The notes under the pieces: model-generated
The model's input: the letters and a program-made list of their open reading frames with translations, nothing else
What the model was told of the DNA's origin: nothing
Databases searched by the model: none
Part shown: positions 63,161-64,000 of the stretch, one piece after another
Layout: each line of letters opens with the position of its first letter
Position numbering within the stretch: position 1 is the first letter of the stretch
Origin: Skeletonema tropicum
Lineage: Eukaryota; Bacillariophyta; Thalassiosirophyceae; Thalassiosirales; Thalassiosiraceae
DNA: 64,000 nt
Direction: 5' to 3'
Assembly (NCBI GenBank): GCA_037178625.1
Contig: CM074144.1
Span: 1,364,001-1,428,000, forward strand
Made by a program: the position numbers and the translations under genes

Positions 63161-64000
63161 TTTAATTTGATCGATATTGATTGCCAACTTGGCGTTGTGT
63201 ATATATTTTCCTGAGAGAACATGATTGGCTTGTTAACTCTATAGCTGTTGTAATGCACTGAGTTTAAGACTGAAATAAACTGTGAGCATCGCTGTGTTCG
63301 ACAAATATTATTCTTCAAACGGACATAGTTACCGGATTTTGATCTGCTGTGTTTCAATAACTGCTTTTATATCAAACTCGGAGAGACGGAGACCATTCAT
63401 TGTCAACTTTTCGTGGAGGCTACTAGACCAGCTGTTGTGCTGACCAGCTCCTGACATTTCTACAATTGATCAGCCTTGGAACCCGTAGGGATGAGGATAA
63501 TGGCTGGTATAAAACCAGTGTTTATTAGGGCCTTGAAGTACCCAAAGTTGTTGCGTTCACTTTGCTTGCTGATTCACTTGTCGATCACACCTCTTTCGGG
63601 CTGTTGTATGTAAAATGGATATTCCGTAAAATGACACGATTTCTGTATGCCTCAAAATAAGAAATTGAAATGATATTCGATAAATTGAAATGCTCTGTGG
63701 CTGTAGCTTGATTGGACTGGAGTAGAGGACAGTTCATCCTGCCCCCTCTCATTTCTCGGATAATTGTATTTGCTTTTGGAAGGGAACTCAGAATTGCTAG
63801 CAAACTTGGCCAGCGCTTAAAGGACTGTTGTGACAATAGGACGTTGCTTGAAGACGGTGTAAAATTTCTTGATACCTCGAGCGTTTCGCAATTGCTGTAA
63901 TAGCATCCTTGAGGACATGAAGTTGTCATCGTTTGAACATTGAGTGCCACATTGATATTGAAGTTGCGTATAAGAATTTCACCTGAAGCGGCACGTTGTA

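Larger units (their letters stand above)
61161..64000. other. 2.8-kb gene-poor tail with degenerate repeats
   Basis: No supported protein gene. A CTAT/TATC microsatellite lies at about 62697-62721. Two similar segments, 62421-62489 and 62820-62889, share ATTGCTGCCCCATGGATCGA. Two others, 63109-63163 and 63880-63936, share AGCGTTTCG and TAATAGCATCCTTGA. The minus strand at about 62950-63160 reads KKLGQRWVGPYPYTVKTVRS in a broken frame, which resembles the C-terminal part of gypsy integrases. This is probably an old retrotransposon remnant. Confidence 0.45.

Overview
The window looks like nuclear DNA of a photosynthetic stramenopile, most likely a centric diatom of the Thalassiosira/Cyclotella type. 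The evidence is short GT-AG introns (86-176 nt) in otherwise long open frames, mixed gene strands with no operons, a plastid D27-type carotenoid isomerase with a diatom-like targeting leader, large DUF285, LRR_5 and F-box/LRR families, RS-rich splicing factors, and a dense mix of retroelements and DNA-transposon debris. The species assignment is inference; no database was searched.

Left part (1-9,600): the 3' end of a Ty3/gypsy retrotransposon with a probable 320-bp LTR (1-1,163). A secreted DUF285 repeat gene follows, broken by a 14-bp insertion. Next come a CWC25-like splicing factor and an LRR_5 (BspA-type) protein, whose 5' end was partly copied into a roughly 0.8-kb tandem duplication.

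Middle part (9,600-35,300): a decayed 2.8-kb element with terminal inverted repeats, then a 3'-end copy of the same LINE family found whole near 53-59 kb. The genes that follow are an inositol-polyphosphate 4-phosphatase-like protein, a small repeat protein, a three-exon secreted beta-propeller-like protein, a 1,960-aa TRANK1/UvrD-type SF1 helicase (two exons), a tRNA-Gln(UUG), an F-box/LRR gene (copy A) and an ERCC6L/PICH-like SNF2 ATPase with a frame-preserving intron.

Right-centre part (35,400-52,500): an amplified neighbourhood. A D27-like gene, an F-box/LRR gene and a polyamine/amino-acid permease gene form a block that was duplicated and then duplicated again. There are now three complete F-box/permease pairs (B, C, D) plus F-box A with a relic of the permease 3' end. 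The last event produced a near-identical 5,796-bp tandem repeat. The middle permease is a hybrid of the outer two and carries a 1-nt deletion close to the exchange point. Each repeat unit contains a 1,844-bp DNA transposon with a 9-bp target duplication, for which the D27/F-box B intergenic region is the empty site. A smaller MITE sits inside that transposon.

Right end (52,500-64,000): a LINE with a single 2,015-codon frame (endonuclease, reverse transcriptase, RNase H and a C-terminal Cys/His motif) on the minus strand, a divergent unrecognised 525-aa gene, and a gene-poor tail with degenerate repeats.

Many apparent open frames begin at TTG or GTG. For this eukaryotic sequence I moved starts to the first suitable ATG and rebuilt exon joins by hand. 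All exon joins given were checked for phase.
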